In this document: positions 35,801 through 45,573 of the stretch, in pieces
How positions within the stretch are numbered: position 1 is the first letter of the stretch
How the letters are laid out: each line of letters opens with the position of its first letter
From: Sisyra terminalis
Taxonomy: Eukaryota > Arthropoda > Insecta > Neuroptera > Sisyridae
Reading direction: 5' to 3'
NCBI GenBank assembly: GCA_958496175.1
Contig: OY292278.1
Location: 23,436,001-23,500,000, forward strand
DNA length: 64,000 nucleotides
Made by a program: the position numbers and the translations under genes
Notes under the pieces: model-generated
Seen by the model: the letters and a program-made list of their open reading frames with translations, nothing else
What the model was told of the DNA's origin: nothing
The model's database searches: none

Positions 35801-37808
35801 CACCCGCATTTGTAAGAAAGTTATATGTTACAGGCAACACTTTAATTTTTTCAATTGGATTTTATTAAAATTTTTTTAAAACCCATAGGAAAAAATGGAT
35901 GTTTTCTTATTTTTTCTCATTTGTATAACAGTGTATCTACTAATAGCATTTATATTTCTGTAAATTTGATAAGTTCGAAAAATTTGATGAACAGGAAAGA
36001 ACTGCGTTTTTAATCGAAATTACGTAAACTAAAAAACTTATGTTACTATCATAGTACGCATTTTGCGCAAAGTCAACTTTGGCTAATTGTTGGCTAAAAA
36101 TTGGCTTATTACATTGTTTGTAAACAGCACTACAAGAATACAAAAGAATTGAATAAAAAATTTGCATTTTATATTTTACCTCAATATTTTGGAATTAAAT
36201 TTTGTGACGAGACTTAATGAGAAATACGAGTATGTTTAATCTACTAAAAAAATAACTTTAAAGAGGTAATCGAAGAATTCAAAGATAGATTTATGACATA
36301 TTTTAATGGGGGTAACACAAAAACGTTGATTTTTAGTTATATTTTTCATATTCTTGCTGTGCAACATTTAATAATGTCAAAGATTACTATCTAAGCGATT
36401 TAAGCTAGAAAGATTTATAAAGAAAGGAGAGTCATTTATTGAAAGTCTCTCAACCCCAACGAATTAATAATGTACAATGTACATACATTGAGTGCATATA
36501 AGATAAATGGGTAAGATACTTAACTCAGAAGACAATCATTGGTACTTCTTGAAGAATTCTCAAAAAGCTCTTTTTTCTGACTTCAGCAAAAAAGAGTTCT
36601 TGCAGAAGTTAGAATTAAACGCTCTTTCAACTGACTTCAAAAAGACAAAGCTCTCGTGGACATCTCAAAAAGCTCATATTTTTGACCTCTTGTAAAGTGA
36701 GGCTTCTTGAACAATTCTTTGCTTAGAGTTCTGAAAAATGAGGTCCTTAGAAAAATAGGATCACCATAGTTGGATGTCTTAAGGATGTTTTTAAAAATAT
36801 TTGTAACTAGTTTGCTGTCTGAGTAGTAGGGACATGTGTCCCTAATCAACTTTGGTCAGCCAACGTCGACTTTGCGTAAAAAGTGGATTTTGATCGTAAC
36901 ATATTTGTATTCGCAAAATTTTCGAGAAGAGAAGACTTGACTTCTAAATATGTAGAAAGAAAAAAGTATCTCAGTTAGATTTTCATAAGTTAACGTAACA
37001 GTGGGAGTAAAATATTCCTGTTTATCAAATTGCTGGAATCTAGTAAATTTATCGTAACATTTACAACCTTTTTCGTGAAAAATATGAACGAAACTATTGC
37101 CTTAAACAAAATAAATGCGTTTATGTTTGTCTGTAATTATCATTGAGGGAGACATTTTTTTAAACGAAGAACTTAAAGATTCTATTTTTTAAGGAAAACC
37201 CCAATTATATGGAACTATAAATATAAACTGAAATAAGTATATGGTGTTGTCCTCTTTTAATGATATACCTAAACATTATGATCTCAGCTATATACGCTAG
37301 GGGATCTGGGATCAAATCCCTCTATGTACTATAAATTTTGATTTCCAAAATTGTAGCTAATAAAACCCAAAAAGTTGTTAATAACAATTACAATTATGGA
37401 GTCACTTTAAATAAATGTTACGGATTTTAATTGATACGATAGTTTAAACAAATAGGCAGTTTCGTACATATTCCATATCTTCATCTTATATGTTCCTACA
37501 AACAAAATGAAAACGAAATTAAAAGCAGTAACTAATAAAATATTAATTATTCTTCTAGCTGAAGACAAAATGCTGATTTATCCACCAACGCGCTTGATTC
37601 CAGGATTGTGATAAAACTGTTAAAGGTATTTTTTAGATTAAAAAAAAAGGAAAAGGGGAAAGTTGGTAGAAAATTTTTCAAAGCTCTGCGATGAAGAAAT
37701 TTTGTGTACGTTTTATTATTTACATAATTTCCTCTATTTTTCGTTAATTTTTTTTTTTCAAATTTCATTTTAGATTATAAAAGATGGGCGCTTGAAGGAA
37801 TACTATGA
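23702..37808 (+). CDS. vn: Vein-like EGFR ligand, 3' part (five exons)
   Basis: Five exons join in phase: 23702-23867, 23946-24103, 24193-24286, 29139-29197 and 37774-37808. They encode an Ig C2-type domain (Cys in KLVCRTQG, Trp in VIWLKNG, Cys in DAGRYECTARG), a Thr-rich linker, and an EGF domain with the exact pattern C-x7-C-x5-C-x10-C-x1-C-x8-C, followed by a short tail. Ig plus one EGF without a transmembrane segment is the architecture of insect Vein, the secreted neuregulin-like activator of the EGF receptor. The first exon seen starts within a codon, so the signal peptide and N-terminal region lie upstream in a long intron or outside the window. The phase-consistent C-terminus (NYKRWALEGIL, stop 37806-37808) is short. 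Another frame of the last exon is open longer, so the tail is less certain than the domains. Confidence 0.85.
23946..24103 (+). CDS. vn: vein exon: second half of Ig domain
   Basis: The acceptor is ggtccgtag and the donor is aact|gtaagt. The exon encodes QSILTISKVKAEDAGRYEC, including the D-x-G-x-Y-x-C signature of Ig strand F, and then a Thr-rich linker. The preceding intron is only 78 bp. Confidence 0.9.
24193..24286 (+). CDS. vn: vein exon: first part of EGF domain
   Basis: The exon carries EGF cysteines 1 to 4 (HPCSEDRAQICMNGGTC ... EYAC) and ends at tgtca|gtaagt inside the codon between cysteines 4 and 5. The acceptor is tandem (ttagcag): use of the first AG gives a Ser-Asp start, and use of the second AG (exon from 24196) gives Tyr and removes one residue. 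Both keep the frame. Confidence 0.9.
24360..24805. mobile_element. Foldback element with duplicated arm modules (vein intron)
   Basis: Inverted arms of about 200 bp run inward from ctcatgttccttttagaacc and its complement near 24781-24803. Inside them a module of about 130 bp (gcaacgttgcatttt.../gcaacgttacattttt...) is repeated in tandem. The direct repeat caaataaa is at 24352-24359 and 24806-24813. A decayed relative lies at about 39050-39262. Confidence 0.7.
25190..25313. repeat. Perfect inverted repeat, about 43-bp arms
   Basis: The arms contain atttttggctgtcatcatca and tgatgatgacagccaaaaat and pair without visible mismatch, separated by about 38 bp of AT-rich DNA. It may be a small MITE. 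The near-perfect match suggests it is young or maintained. No target duplication was identified. Confidence 0.65.
25905..27560 (-). pseudogene. Degenerate non-LTR retrotransposon (jockey/R1-like), copy 1
   Basis: The minus strand encodes reverse-transcriptase segments. These are HQFGFRPKHSILELIHRL (about 27400-27460), a palm segment with LDPLLYLTYMAYIP, and the catalytic motif altered to TFVDNIAI (normally F-x-DD) near 27090-27130. Downstream are an RNase-H-like remnant (VPGYKDERPDALAREGS, about 26420-26480) and a 3' region that also appears at 50345-50720. Frameshifts, stops and the lost active-site Asp make it inactive. A SINE (26636-26800) is inserted in it. The plus-strand frame of 169 codons at 26055-26564 is its antisense. 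Confidence 0.82.
26636..26800 (-). mobile_element. tRNA-derived SINE, family 1, copy E (inside LINE)
   Basis: The minus strand reads ggtcgagtggccaaggtgac at the head, followed by the body and a gcgacgataaataa tail. It interrupts the LINE remnant, so this SINE was active after the LINE had inserted. Confidence 0.72.
27840..28610. other. GC-richer intronic island
   Basis: Two stretches (28025-28110 and 28460-28575) are unusually GC-rich and CpG-containing for an intron here. Short frames cross them on both strands but lack splice pairs matching the vein phases. The region includes a TTG microsatellite (28446-28460). An intronic enhancer or a promoter of another vein isoform is possible. Confidence 0.3.
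29139..29197 (+). CDS. vn: vein exon: second part of EGF domain
   Basis: The acceptor is ttttttcag|gtgcgcc. The exon completes a Gln codon and then encodes EGF cysteines 5 and 6 (CANGFNGRRC) and DQKMPLMTK. The donor is aaga|gtacgt. Cys5-x8-Cys6 with G-x-R-R-C is a standard EGF ending. Introns of about 4.85 kb and 8.6 kb flank this 59-bp exon. Confidence 0.88.
29850..30806. mobile_element. Foldback element with tandem repeats in its arms (vein intron)
   Basis: The left arm (about 29850-30400) and right arm (about 30470-30806) are inverted relative to each other. Each is built of diverged units of about 180 bp sharing agctcaatttggg, tttttcaaatattggatttt, ttgtgattttgtg and tattttccaagaaaac. The outer ends match (catcaagttaccat / its complement). 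Open frames of about 100 and 75 codons here come from the repeat. No target duplication was found. Confidence 0.65.
30878..31530. mobile_element. hAT transposon, internally deleted
   Basis: Terminal repeats cagtggcgtagcta and, inverted, cagtggtgtagcta are typical of hAT elements. Exact 8-bp direct repeats attccgac flank it (30870-30877 and 31531-31538). It retains only the C-terminal part of a transposase on the minus strand (31120-31371). At 653 bp it cannot encode an active enzyme. Confidence 0.88.
31120..31371 (-). pseudogene. hAT transposase C-terminal dimerisation fragment
   Basis: The 83-residue frame contains FFTIPVTSAATKRSFSKLK and RLRYLSLIAIEN, the conserved signature of the hAT C-terminal dimerisation domain. 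The catalytic part and zinc finger are absent. It lies inside the element at 30878-31530. Confidence 0.85.
31973..32136 (+). mobile_element. tRNA-derived SINE, family 1, copy F
   Basis: It begins tagcctattggcggctgagt (box A GGCTGAGTGAT) and has an excellent box B, GGGTTCGAATCTCC. The body and a gcgatggttagtaaaaataa-type tail (with aacgatgg) follow. Confidence 0.78.
32137..35146. other. AT-rich vein intron, no exon recognised
   Basis: Intronic sequence with only short low-complexity frames. A hAT-like end (caggcccggatctg, near 33317) suggests one more eroded element, but its partner end was not found. Confidence 0.35.
35147..35470. repeat. Interspersed repeat with inverted segments, copy 1
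   Basis: The segment with cagatacgtattt and aagcagtattgga (35147-35196) is repeated in inverted form at 35308-35368 (tccaatactacttg ... aaatacgtatctg). The right part continues with gtttatagtttactttc and aatacatttt. A second copy of the right part lies at 47590-47830. Confidence 0.55.
37255..37400 (+). mobile_element. Second SINE-like family, copy 1
   Basis: A box-B-like gggatcaaatccctc is followed by a body (aattttgatttccaaaattg ... gctaataaaacccaaaaa). The body matches the sequence at 57275-57455, where box B is the perfect GGGTTCGAATCCCGC. The body differs from SINE family 1. Confidence 0.45.
37774..37808 (+). CDS. vn: vein terminal exon (short C-terminal tail)
   Basis: A strong pyrimidine tract and acceptor (caaatttcattttag) precede it. 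In the phase given by the upstream exon it encodes NYKRWALEGIL and stops at 37806-37808. A second frame of the same exon is open from its first base to a stop at 37849-37851 and reads IIKDGRLKEYYEET..., with better coding character. Its use would need an extra microexon or another upstream donor that I could not find. The domains upstream are secure, but the tail is not. Confidence 0.5.
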
Positions 37809-38671
37809 AGAAACCATACTCGACACCAGCGGGCTGGACTTAAAACACTAAATAATTCGAATTGGCAATTTTTCATTTCTTTTCTTTTATTTTAATTTTT
37901 AATTTAATTCATTTTTGAATATATTATGTTAGCCTTAAGAAATTTTTAAAGGGAAAGAAGAAAAATGTCTCTATTTAAAAAATTTAAAAAATTGTTATTT
38001 GTTTTATATTTTTTTATTGTGAAATATTTTGTAGAGATAGAATTTAGATATATTAAATAATAATACAATCATTTATAAATATTTAAATTATATATATAAT
38101 TAGGATTTATAATGAAATTTTGGATTCATAATGTAAAAAACTTAAGTTGGAAAGAAAACTTAACTACTTTCTCATTGTCAAATGAATTTGATTTCATTAT
38201 AAATCCAAATATTTCCAATCGCATTATGTAACTCTGTATATTTAATATTTAAAATGTTATTAATCATACCAAAGAATTTTTTGAAAATTCAAAAAAAAAA
38301 TCTCTGTAATAGTTGAAAGAAAAATTGTTGTTATTTGCATTAACTATATGGCTCGTAAACAAAAAAAAAATAATCCCAAAAAGGCATAAATGTTGCTAAC
38401 AATATATAGAAAGTAATGTGTCGACAATAATTTGAACTCAATGTTGTTAATATCTGTAACTAAAAAAAAATCAAAGCAATTTCTCACATCAATGTGTATC
38501 TAGATGTATTGGAAAATTTCATTTGAAAGCTTCTCGAATTAATTGTCTATTAAAATAATAATATTATCATTTATAAATTTGAAAAATTGTACTGGGAAAT
38601 TGCATTATATTTTTCTCTTTATTTTGTAATAGTTAACTTATTTCAATGATCATTTTTATAACTCGGAAAAT

Positions 38672-38720
38672 AATAAATAGTACTCTATATGTAACATAGA
38701 TTTTTGTACGCTTCAATAAA
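38672..38720 (+). terminator. Candidate vein polyadenylation signals
   Basis: AATAAA occurs at 38672-38677 and 38715-38720, about 0.9 kb after the stop codon, in sequence without further exons. Several other variants occur nearby, so the site actually used is uncertain. Confidence 0.3.
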
Positions 38721-39049
38721 TAATTCTCTTATTTCTAGGAAAGACATTGAATAAATTGTATTTATTCCGTTTTTGGCAAGTACAAATAGACAATTGTAAT
38801 TGATGTAATAAATTTGATAAATGTCCTTAAAGAAAAACCATATGAAGCAATTTAAAAAGAAATAAAAATTCCACTGCTTGTTTGTTAAATGTTTCTTTCT
38901 TCCATTTTCTAACTTCAGGAAAATCGTTTTTCTACTTTATTTTTTTTCAACCAATAACCAAAAAAAAAAACAATGGGTAAGTATCAAATTAAAAGAGAAG
39001 ATACAAGAAACCCATAGAGTAACTAATTTTTTAGGCCCATAAGAAAATT

Positions 39050-39262
39050 CTGGCTACAGGACTTTTACAATCTTACCTTTAAAATCTAGCATTTTAATAT
39101 TTTCTAATTTATTTTTAATTTAATTCGCAAATAAATTCGGGCTATAATAAAAATTTCACAACAAAAGAGAAAATTATACCCTATTAAAATTGAGTTAACA
39201 AATCGCGAACAAAGAAAAAATGCAACGTTGCCATATTTTTACCGACCTAAAAGAGATCTGAG
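39050..39262 (-). mobile_element. Decayed foldback-arm fragment
   Basis: Reading the minus strand, the modules gcaacgttgcatttttt, gttcgcgatttgtta and ttttcacaacaaaag-type segments match the arms of the element at 24360-24805. Only one orientation is present, so this is a fragment. Confidence 0.5.
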
Positions 39263-39399
39263 CTATTTTTACTTTTTTTTATGTATATGTAATCAACATT
39301 AAATATACTTCAGATTAATCACTGTACTAGTAACAAATTTTTTTAGCTAGTTAAAAAATGTATGATTTTTTTATTCATACATAATAAATAAATCTTTTT

Positions 39400-39471
39400 T
39401 AAAGGAGCCCCCTAGAGCTGGGGGCCCAAAAACGTTGTTTCCAATTGCTAACCTGTAACTACGCCACTGCA
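39400..39471. mobile_element. hAT end fragment
   Basis: The sequence ends with gtaactacgccactg, the complement of a cagtggcgtagttac-type hAT end, after a GC-richer stretch (ctagagctgggggccc). It resembles the right end of the element at 30878-31530. No left end was found. Confidence 0.45.
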
Positions 39472-40509
39472 AGAAATAGAGATATGCATGCACAAACTGG
39501 TGCATTTGTTACTCGCATTTAATCGAGGAGAATATTAAAAATATTTTTTGATCTGTTATCCGATATTTTCAAAATTTTCCGTAATAGATGTAACAATGTT
39601 ATAAGTTCCCTGAAGGTGAAAAATTCTTAAATTTCCGCAAAAGTTGGTTAGTTTGTTAATATTGAGGGCCAGTATTTTCACCTATGGATAGTTAGACCAT
39701 ATCTTTAAGATATTTATGTATAAGATAAAAATTTATCCGTCAGATAATTCTTACTAGTGTCCGACCGAAGCTAGTTTTTACGGCTGAAACCGAAATTCCA
39801 TATAAGGTCACGTTTTCGTAGGAAGAAAAAGTTACATGTAATTAGTCAGTCTTTACTTTTAAATCCTTCAGATATATATATTTACAGGAATTATTAATCA
39901 TTTTGTCTTTAGTATTTGAGCTAATCATTAACATAACATATTATTATCTCTTCTTATTTTAGATAAATTATTTGTGCTAAAATACCTAGAGGTTAATTTC
40001 AAAGAAAGAAACCTAAAATTTCTTTTTATTATCAGTTACAATTAACATAAAATAAAAAAAAGGTACCTTACAAAATTATTTTTTACCTAATAGTTAAGGA
40101 ACACAAAATGGTGGTCAGTTTTTCTCGAAATGAATAAAAACATTTAAGAAAATATTTAAAAATAATTTTAAGAAACTGATAATTATCAGTATTCATAATT
40201 GAAGAATCTAATATTGTAAGTGAAAAACAATAATTTCTTAATTTTTTCAACTCAGGAATTCAGTAGCTTCGGTCGTAGTTTCGGCTTGACGATAGCAGAA
40301 ACCGAAACTCGTTTTTTTATGCCAAAACTAGGCCGAAACCTAAAGTTCGGTCGGACATTAATTTTTACACATATCCTTAGATGAAAATATGCATGTTTTC
40401 TTTATCCTCGCATAAAATGTGATTTTAAAAATAAACAGGACCAAATTTACCAATAGACCGACTAGGCCACGTCCTAGAGACCCCAAGATGTCTTTGTCTA
40501 TGTCTAATA

Positions 40510-40687
40510 CAGGCCTGTTCGACATACGGCCCGCAAAGATTCCATCCTACCCGGGAATTTATAAAATTTAAGCCATCTATGTATTATTATTACTTTATTG
40601 TTTTACTATTAAAATTTTACTTTCATCTGCTGTAGAATTGAAAATATTAAATCTAACCCTCTATAAAATCATGCTGGCCACTCCTGG
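40510..40687. mobile_element. Short hAT-type MITE
   Basis: The left end reads aggcctgttcgacatacggc and the right end, inverted, has caggagtggccagc. Both are of hAT type. Near-matching direct repeats (ctaatac, plus one mismatch) flank the element. About 178 bp, non-coding, just upstream of the gene at 40883. Confidence 0.5.
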
Positions 40688-40882
40688 ACTAATACCTCCA
40701 GTAAGTTGGATATAATTGTTATAATTATTTGAATTTTTTGGCAATCAAATTTCAATTGTTCAGTTCAAAAATTAGCAGCATTTTTGGATGACTTGATAAT
40801 TTTATTATATCTAGTTTTTTCGGCTTATACTTTCTGTCACCGTTAGTGGAAAGTTGGAGGTTTTATCAACCAGCAATATGTA

Positions 40883-41730
40883 ATGAACGCCTTTGTAAAT
40901 ACTTCCCTGCCGTTGAATTCGGTGCGTCCTGATAACAGCAATGGGTACCCAAAAGTTTCATGTCTTACAAATTTTACGCAATTACTTCGTCGGGTTTTCA
41001 AACGAAAACAAAATCAATCTCAGCATAAAGTTCACGCAGTTGATTCAGGTCAAATTAATTACATTAATTAACATTTTGTTTTTTTTTTGGTTTATATATA
41101 TCTTTTGTTACAGTTCGATTAATTTATTTGCAACGAATTCTCTCTGATACTTTGCTTCAAAGTAATCAACGCAACACAATTAACAAACTTCCAAAAGAAA
41201 ATTTAAGGTATCCTTTACAAATTCCACTGGAGATATGTTAAAAGTTGATTTTTAGTACAATCTCTATGTCTCCGGAGGTTGCATGCCCAATTCTTCGGCG
41301 TCGAAGAGCAACGCATTCAAATGTTGAGAGTCTTGAGGCTGCGTTACGCAACTACGAACAAAAACATAAGAAAATCATTGAACATACGGCTATTCCAAAT
41401 GAAAAGTTCATCAATCCCGAGAATCCAAGGAAATTTCGACAAATTCTTCGACTTCAACTGAACTCGTTGGCTGCAATGAACAGTGACGAGGGGGGAATAT
41501 GCAAAATTGACACTAGTTATGAGAAAGATATGATTGGTAGAAATTTGCTGGATACACAACCAGAAATTGAAAGATCTACTGAGGACGACGAAAAAGAGAA
41601 AAATGTTTGCTTTGATGTTAGAGTGAAAATAAAAGAACAAGACTCTGAAAGTACAACCGTTTCAGAGGCAATGGATGATACTATCCCAAACAAACGAAAA
41701 TACAGTATTAACATCAACGATTTAGTTTAA
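40883..41730 (+). CDS. Uncharacterised three-exon gene (244 residues)
   Basis: Exons 40883-41048, 41114-41207 and 41256-41730 join in phase (1, 2, then stop TAA) across introns of 65 and 48 bp. The first donor (cag|gtcaaa) is weak, the second is aag|gtatcc, and both acceptors (ttgttacag, gatttttag) are good. AATAAA follows the stop at 41749-41754. The protein has a basic N-terminal third (RRVFKRKQNQSQHK; RRRRATH), a predicted helical middle (NVESLEAALRNYEQKHKKII), and an acidic, Glu/Asp/Lys-rich C-terminal third ending KYSININDLV. No signal peptide, membrane segment or known domain was recognised. An acceptor-like ccgttag directly before the open frame (about 40845) leaves room for an upstream exon. 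The coding stretch is richer in G+C than its flanks. Nuclear location would fit the charge pattern but is inference. Confidence 0.62.
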
Positions 41731-41748
41731 TCATCATTATGATTTTTT

Positions 41749-41754
41749 AATAAA
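41749..41754 (+). terminator. Polyadenylation signal of the 40.9-kb gene
   Basis: AATAAA lies 18 bp after the TAA stop, a compact arrangement in keeping with the small introns of this gene. Confidence 0.55.
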
Positions 41755-42169
41755 ATTCTCTCAAAAGAAATTACAGCTTTTTTATTTACATACATAAGCC
41801 ATCACTGAAACTAATCTGTATATCTAATAAATTTGATTCAGTGATTTTGAATACGGGGCAACTCCTGAATATCAAATATAGATTTTGGAGTTTACACGTG
41901 TTCAAAATTACCGACTATTTGTTAATGCTGGAGTTCAAACCGAATCAGGAACTCCATACCAGTTACTCCATAGGGAACTAAGTAGCCAAAATATTCCATA
42001 ATTTGTATCATGCGTAGGTATATTTAATCTCTTTTTAGTGGCTTATTTTTTCTAGAACTTATCGTTTTTGTAATATTTTAAGTACAGAATTAAAATTATA
42101 TAGTTGCAAGTTTTATACATTTTTGAAGTTATACTTTTTTAGTAGAGTTATGAAAAAATAATCAGATCG

Positions 42170-45050
42170 ATCAGACTAAATTTTTAATAATATATGACGC
42201 TGTTGTTACAGTAGGAAGTTGCTCGCAAACGGTTAGCAAGAAACTTCAAGTGGGTGAAAGCTGGCCGATTTTTGGGATCGATTTGGATGGTAATAAAACG
42301 ACTAAATTGATCAGATCGACTGAGATTTTACAAGGATTTAGCCAATAAATGCTAATTGTTTTTTGCAGAACGGTTAAGGATGATTTAGTCTTGATTATTC
42401 AGCTAAAATTTAACGAAAAAAATCAACCCTTATATCCTTTTTATGCACTTCTACATTGTCCTTTTTGAAACTTTGAAACGATATTGTGGGTGTCCTTTTG
42501 CACACAGGACCAAAAAATGTTCACTTAACATCTCATGTTAGGTTATTGTTTAATAATCCGTGGAGAAAATTAGTTGTTATAAGGAAAAGTCACCCTTTGA
42601 AATGGACCAATTTTTCGGCTAATTTGGTGCATGCGTTTTCACATCCTTAACTTTCTGTTTAAGTTTTCCAAGAATCTAGCCAATAAATGCAAATGATTTT
42701 TATGCAATACGCTTAAGGGTGATTTAGTCTATAATATTGAGATCAATTTCATGGAAAAAATACATTCCTGGTCCGTGGTCCCAGGTTTGCATCCCGATTG
42801 GTCCAGGATTTTATAATTTTTAATAATTGATTTCTCTTCCTTACAGTTTATAATATATCTATTTAACATTAATAGTTGTTTCCAGACATTGCATCATCGA
42901 AATATTCGATCGAACAATTCCAACCTTTCGGGATTGGAAAGTTATCGATCGATTACGTAGTTTTTTTTTTGATTCCGTATGTGACGTCACGTAATGACGT
43001 CATCCACGAAAAAATGAGGGGGAGGATTTTGAATTTTCGATTTTTGTGAAATAGGATTTCTGGAACAGTTTGGTAATGCAACGGGAAGCCTAAAAATCAT
43101 ATCCTTAAATTGAATTTTTCATTTTTTGAAAGAAATTTTTAGGGTAAAATCAGGAAAATTCTGAAAAATTGGCCAAAATTGACACTTTTTTCAACTTTAA
43201 TGTCAATTTCTGCGAAAATTATCAACCGTAGGTTAACGATCGATAGCTTATTCAATAGTGCTTGAATTACTTTATCAATGGTGTAAATATGGTCTCGGAA
43301 AAGCTTAAGGGGAAAAACTTTTTTTTTGTCGAATTTTCCAATGAAATTCACACTATAGCTGCATTACGTTACGATAAAAGCAAACATCGAAAAAAAAATC
43401 TCAACTTTTCGATTTCGTTAACGGTTTTTTCGATATTTAAAATCCAGCTATTGTGCGAGTTATCGCTATTTAAATCATATAGAAATATTAAGTGAATTAT
43501 TTTTTTTTATTTTTCTGTCATTTTGCTTATTTATAACTTAAAACACTTCATCACTTCACGTTCACTGATTTATTGAAATACAATTTACACCACTAATTGT
43601 TGTAGTAAATCCATTTGTGTTCTCCTTAGATATCAATTGAGGAAAAAACATCCTTCAGGAATTTAATTGAAAATTCTCGAACGATCCACATCCTTTTTTC
43701 AAACTTCCATTTGGAAATGGTGAACAATTTCAATCCATTGAAAAATTTTAGGTTTTCTTCGAATAGCTTCTTCTGTAGCGAAAAATTCAATTAGAACAAT
43801 ATTCACAAGTTTCAATAACACTACCACTTACTAAACGTTTGTCTCCCAGAACGAACTTTTTTTTTCATCCCCAACAAAACTACCCTAGTTCTCAATTTTC
43901 AGGTGAGTTGAATCAGTAAAAATACATTGATTAAAAATTTATAAAACAATTCATACGTCCAATTTATATCGAGTTGTAAACTTGGGAACTAAAACCGCAA
44001 CCCAATTTCATAGATGCATAAATGATTGCCTAAAATCAACAACATCAACAATTTTGTAAAAACTGATAATTGCAAGGATGGCATTTCCTGCTAAGAATAT
44101 TTTTTATCGGTAATTTATAAACTAAGCCACTTGCGTGAAATGTACTGTGAAAAAATGTTTCTCCCGTGTGCAAAAGAACACCCGCAATATCATTCCAAAA
44201 TTTCAAAGAGGATAATATTCAAGTGCATAAAAAGGATATAAGAGATTAAGGGACGTTTTTTTTCTTGGGTTGAATATTATTGACTAAATCATCCTTAACC
44301 GTATCGCATAAAAATAATTTGCATTTAATAGCCAGATCCTTGGGAAATTAAAACAGGAAGCTGAGGAGTTGAAAATGCATGCACTAAATTTGTCTTTCAA
44401 TTGATCGTTTTCGAGGGATGATTTTTTCTAATAAGGATATATTTTATCAACAGATTATAAAACAATATCCTTACGTAAGTTGTAATGTGAAAAAAATGTC
44501 TCTTATGCAAAAGGACATCCGCAATATCGTTTCAAAGTTTCAAAAAGGATAATATTCAAGTGCATAAAAAAGATATAAGGGATGGTTTTTTTCACTGAAA
44601 TTGAGCTTAATATTTAAGACTGTTTCATCCTTAATGGTGGTATATAAGAAGAATTAGCATTTATTTGCTAGATCTGCGGGAAATAAAAACGGGAGGTAAA
44701 GAAGTTGAAAATCTATGACACAAATTTCTTTTGAAATGGGGTCATTTCGAGGGGATGACTTTTTATTATGAGGCCTAGTTTTCTCAACGGATTATGAATC
44801 AAGGCCTTCAAGTGAATTAAAATGTGAAAAACTTTTCGTCCTGTGGGCTACAGGACAATCACAATTCCATTTCAAAAAGGATAATTTTCAACCGTAAAAA
44901 AGAAGAAAAGGGATGGTTTTATTCGGTGAAAAATAGCTGAATATAGTATGGTTGTAGGTAATATAAAAATGATAATTTGTATTTACAGTTATTGCAGTAT
45001 TTACAGGAGATTAGATATGCATACTTTCAATTTTTCTAGCAATTAGTAAA
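42170..45050. mobile_element. Large foldback element with about 335-bp tandem units in its arms
   Basis: The left arm (about 42170-42770) and right arm (about 44080-45050) are inverted copies. The right arm has three clear units and a fourth, decayed one, starting at a spacing near 335 bp (compare 44152, 44490 and 44826). Each unit has caaaatttcaaagaggataa-like and gtgcataaaaaggatataag-like blocks and a gcatttaatagccagatc-like block. The left arm has about two units. A middle of about 1.3 kb (42790-44080) carries a gtgacgtcacgtaatgacgt segment and only short frames. The plan resembles Drosophila FB elements. No transposase or target duplication was found. Confidence 0.65.
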
Positions 45051-45189
45051 GATAAGAAATACATTATCTGATTATCTGATTACCTAATTACTTTACTTAA
45101 TACATAATAAAATTCAGATATCAGCTTTTATTAAATAAAAATTCCAACTTAAATAACCCGAATTGTATTCTATATTTACTTAGAACGTT

Positions 45190-45573
45190 ACAAAACTTAG
45201 TACATACCGGATAAAAGGACAAAAACTATAGTTTTAAGTATCTTAAAAAGTAACTCAAAATAAGTATTTAAGTTCCATGTTTTAAGAGTAACTAGATATC
45301 CAAAGTAACTTTAGATACTTTTTAAGAAAACAACTTGCCTACTGGTGGCCAAGTGGTCTAGGTGGCCGCTTCAAAACCGGTAGGTAGTGGGTTCGATCTT
45401 CGTATCGAGCAAATTTTCAATATTTCACGATAACAGATTTCATAAGCCTAGAGTCGCTAAAAGACCTTAGTAGTTATAAAAGACCTTAGTAGTAAATAAC
45501 AATTAAAAAAAAAACAACTTACCTAGTACTGCCTAGTACCTAGATATTTTCTCAAGTATCTTTGACAGCTCTG
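45190..45573. mobile_element. hAT-like element rich in gtaactttagatac motifs, copy 1
   Basis: The right end, inverted, starts cagagctgtcaaagatactt, matching the start of the copy at 56514. The body is made of degenerate repeats of aagtaactttagatact. A SINE (45337-45510) is inserted in it with a 10-bp target duplication. Confidence 0.55.
45337..45510 (+). mobile_element. tRNA-derived SINE, family 1, copy G (with target duplication)
   Basis: It begins gcctactggtggccaagtgg with a consensus box A (TGGCCAAGTGG) and has box B GGGTTCGATC. It ends in an A-rich tail. The direct repeat aaaacaactt flanks it exactly (45327-45336 and 45511-45520), as expected for LINE-assisted insertion. A short internal duplication (gaccttagtagt twice, 45461-45492) marks the 3' end. 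Confidence 0.85.

Noticed and set aside
41344..41640. Minus-strand frame opposite the 40.9-kb gene
   Set aside because: It is the antisense of the third exon of that gene, which has better composition, splice phases and a polyadenylation signal.
45337..45510. Possible functional tRNA gene (boxes A and B present)
   Set aside because: No acceptor-stem pairing or anticodon arm can be drawn, and several copies share the same non-tRNA body and A-rich tail, as in a SINE.
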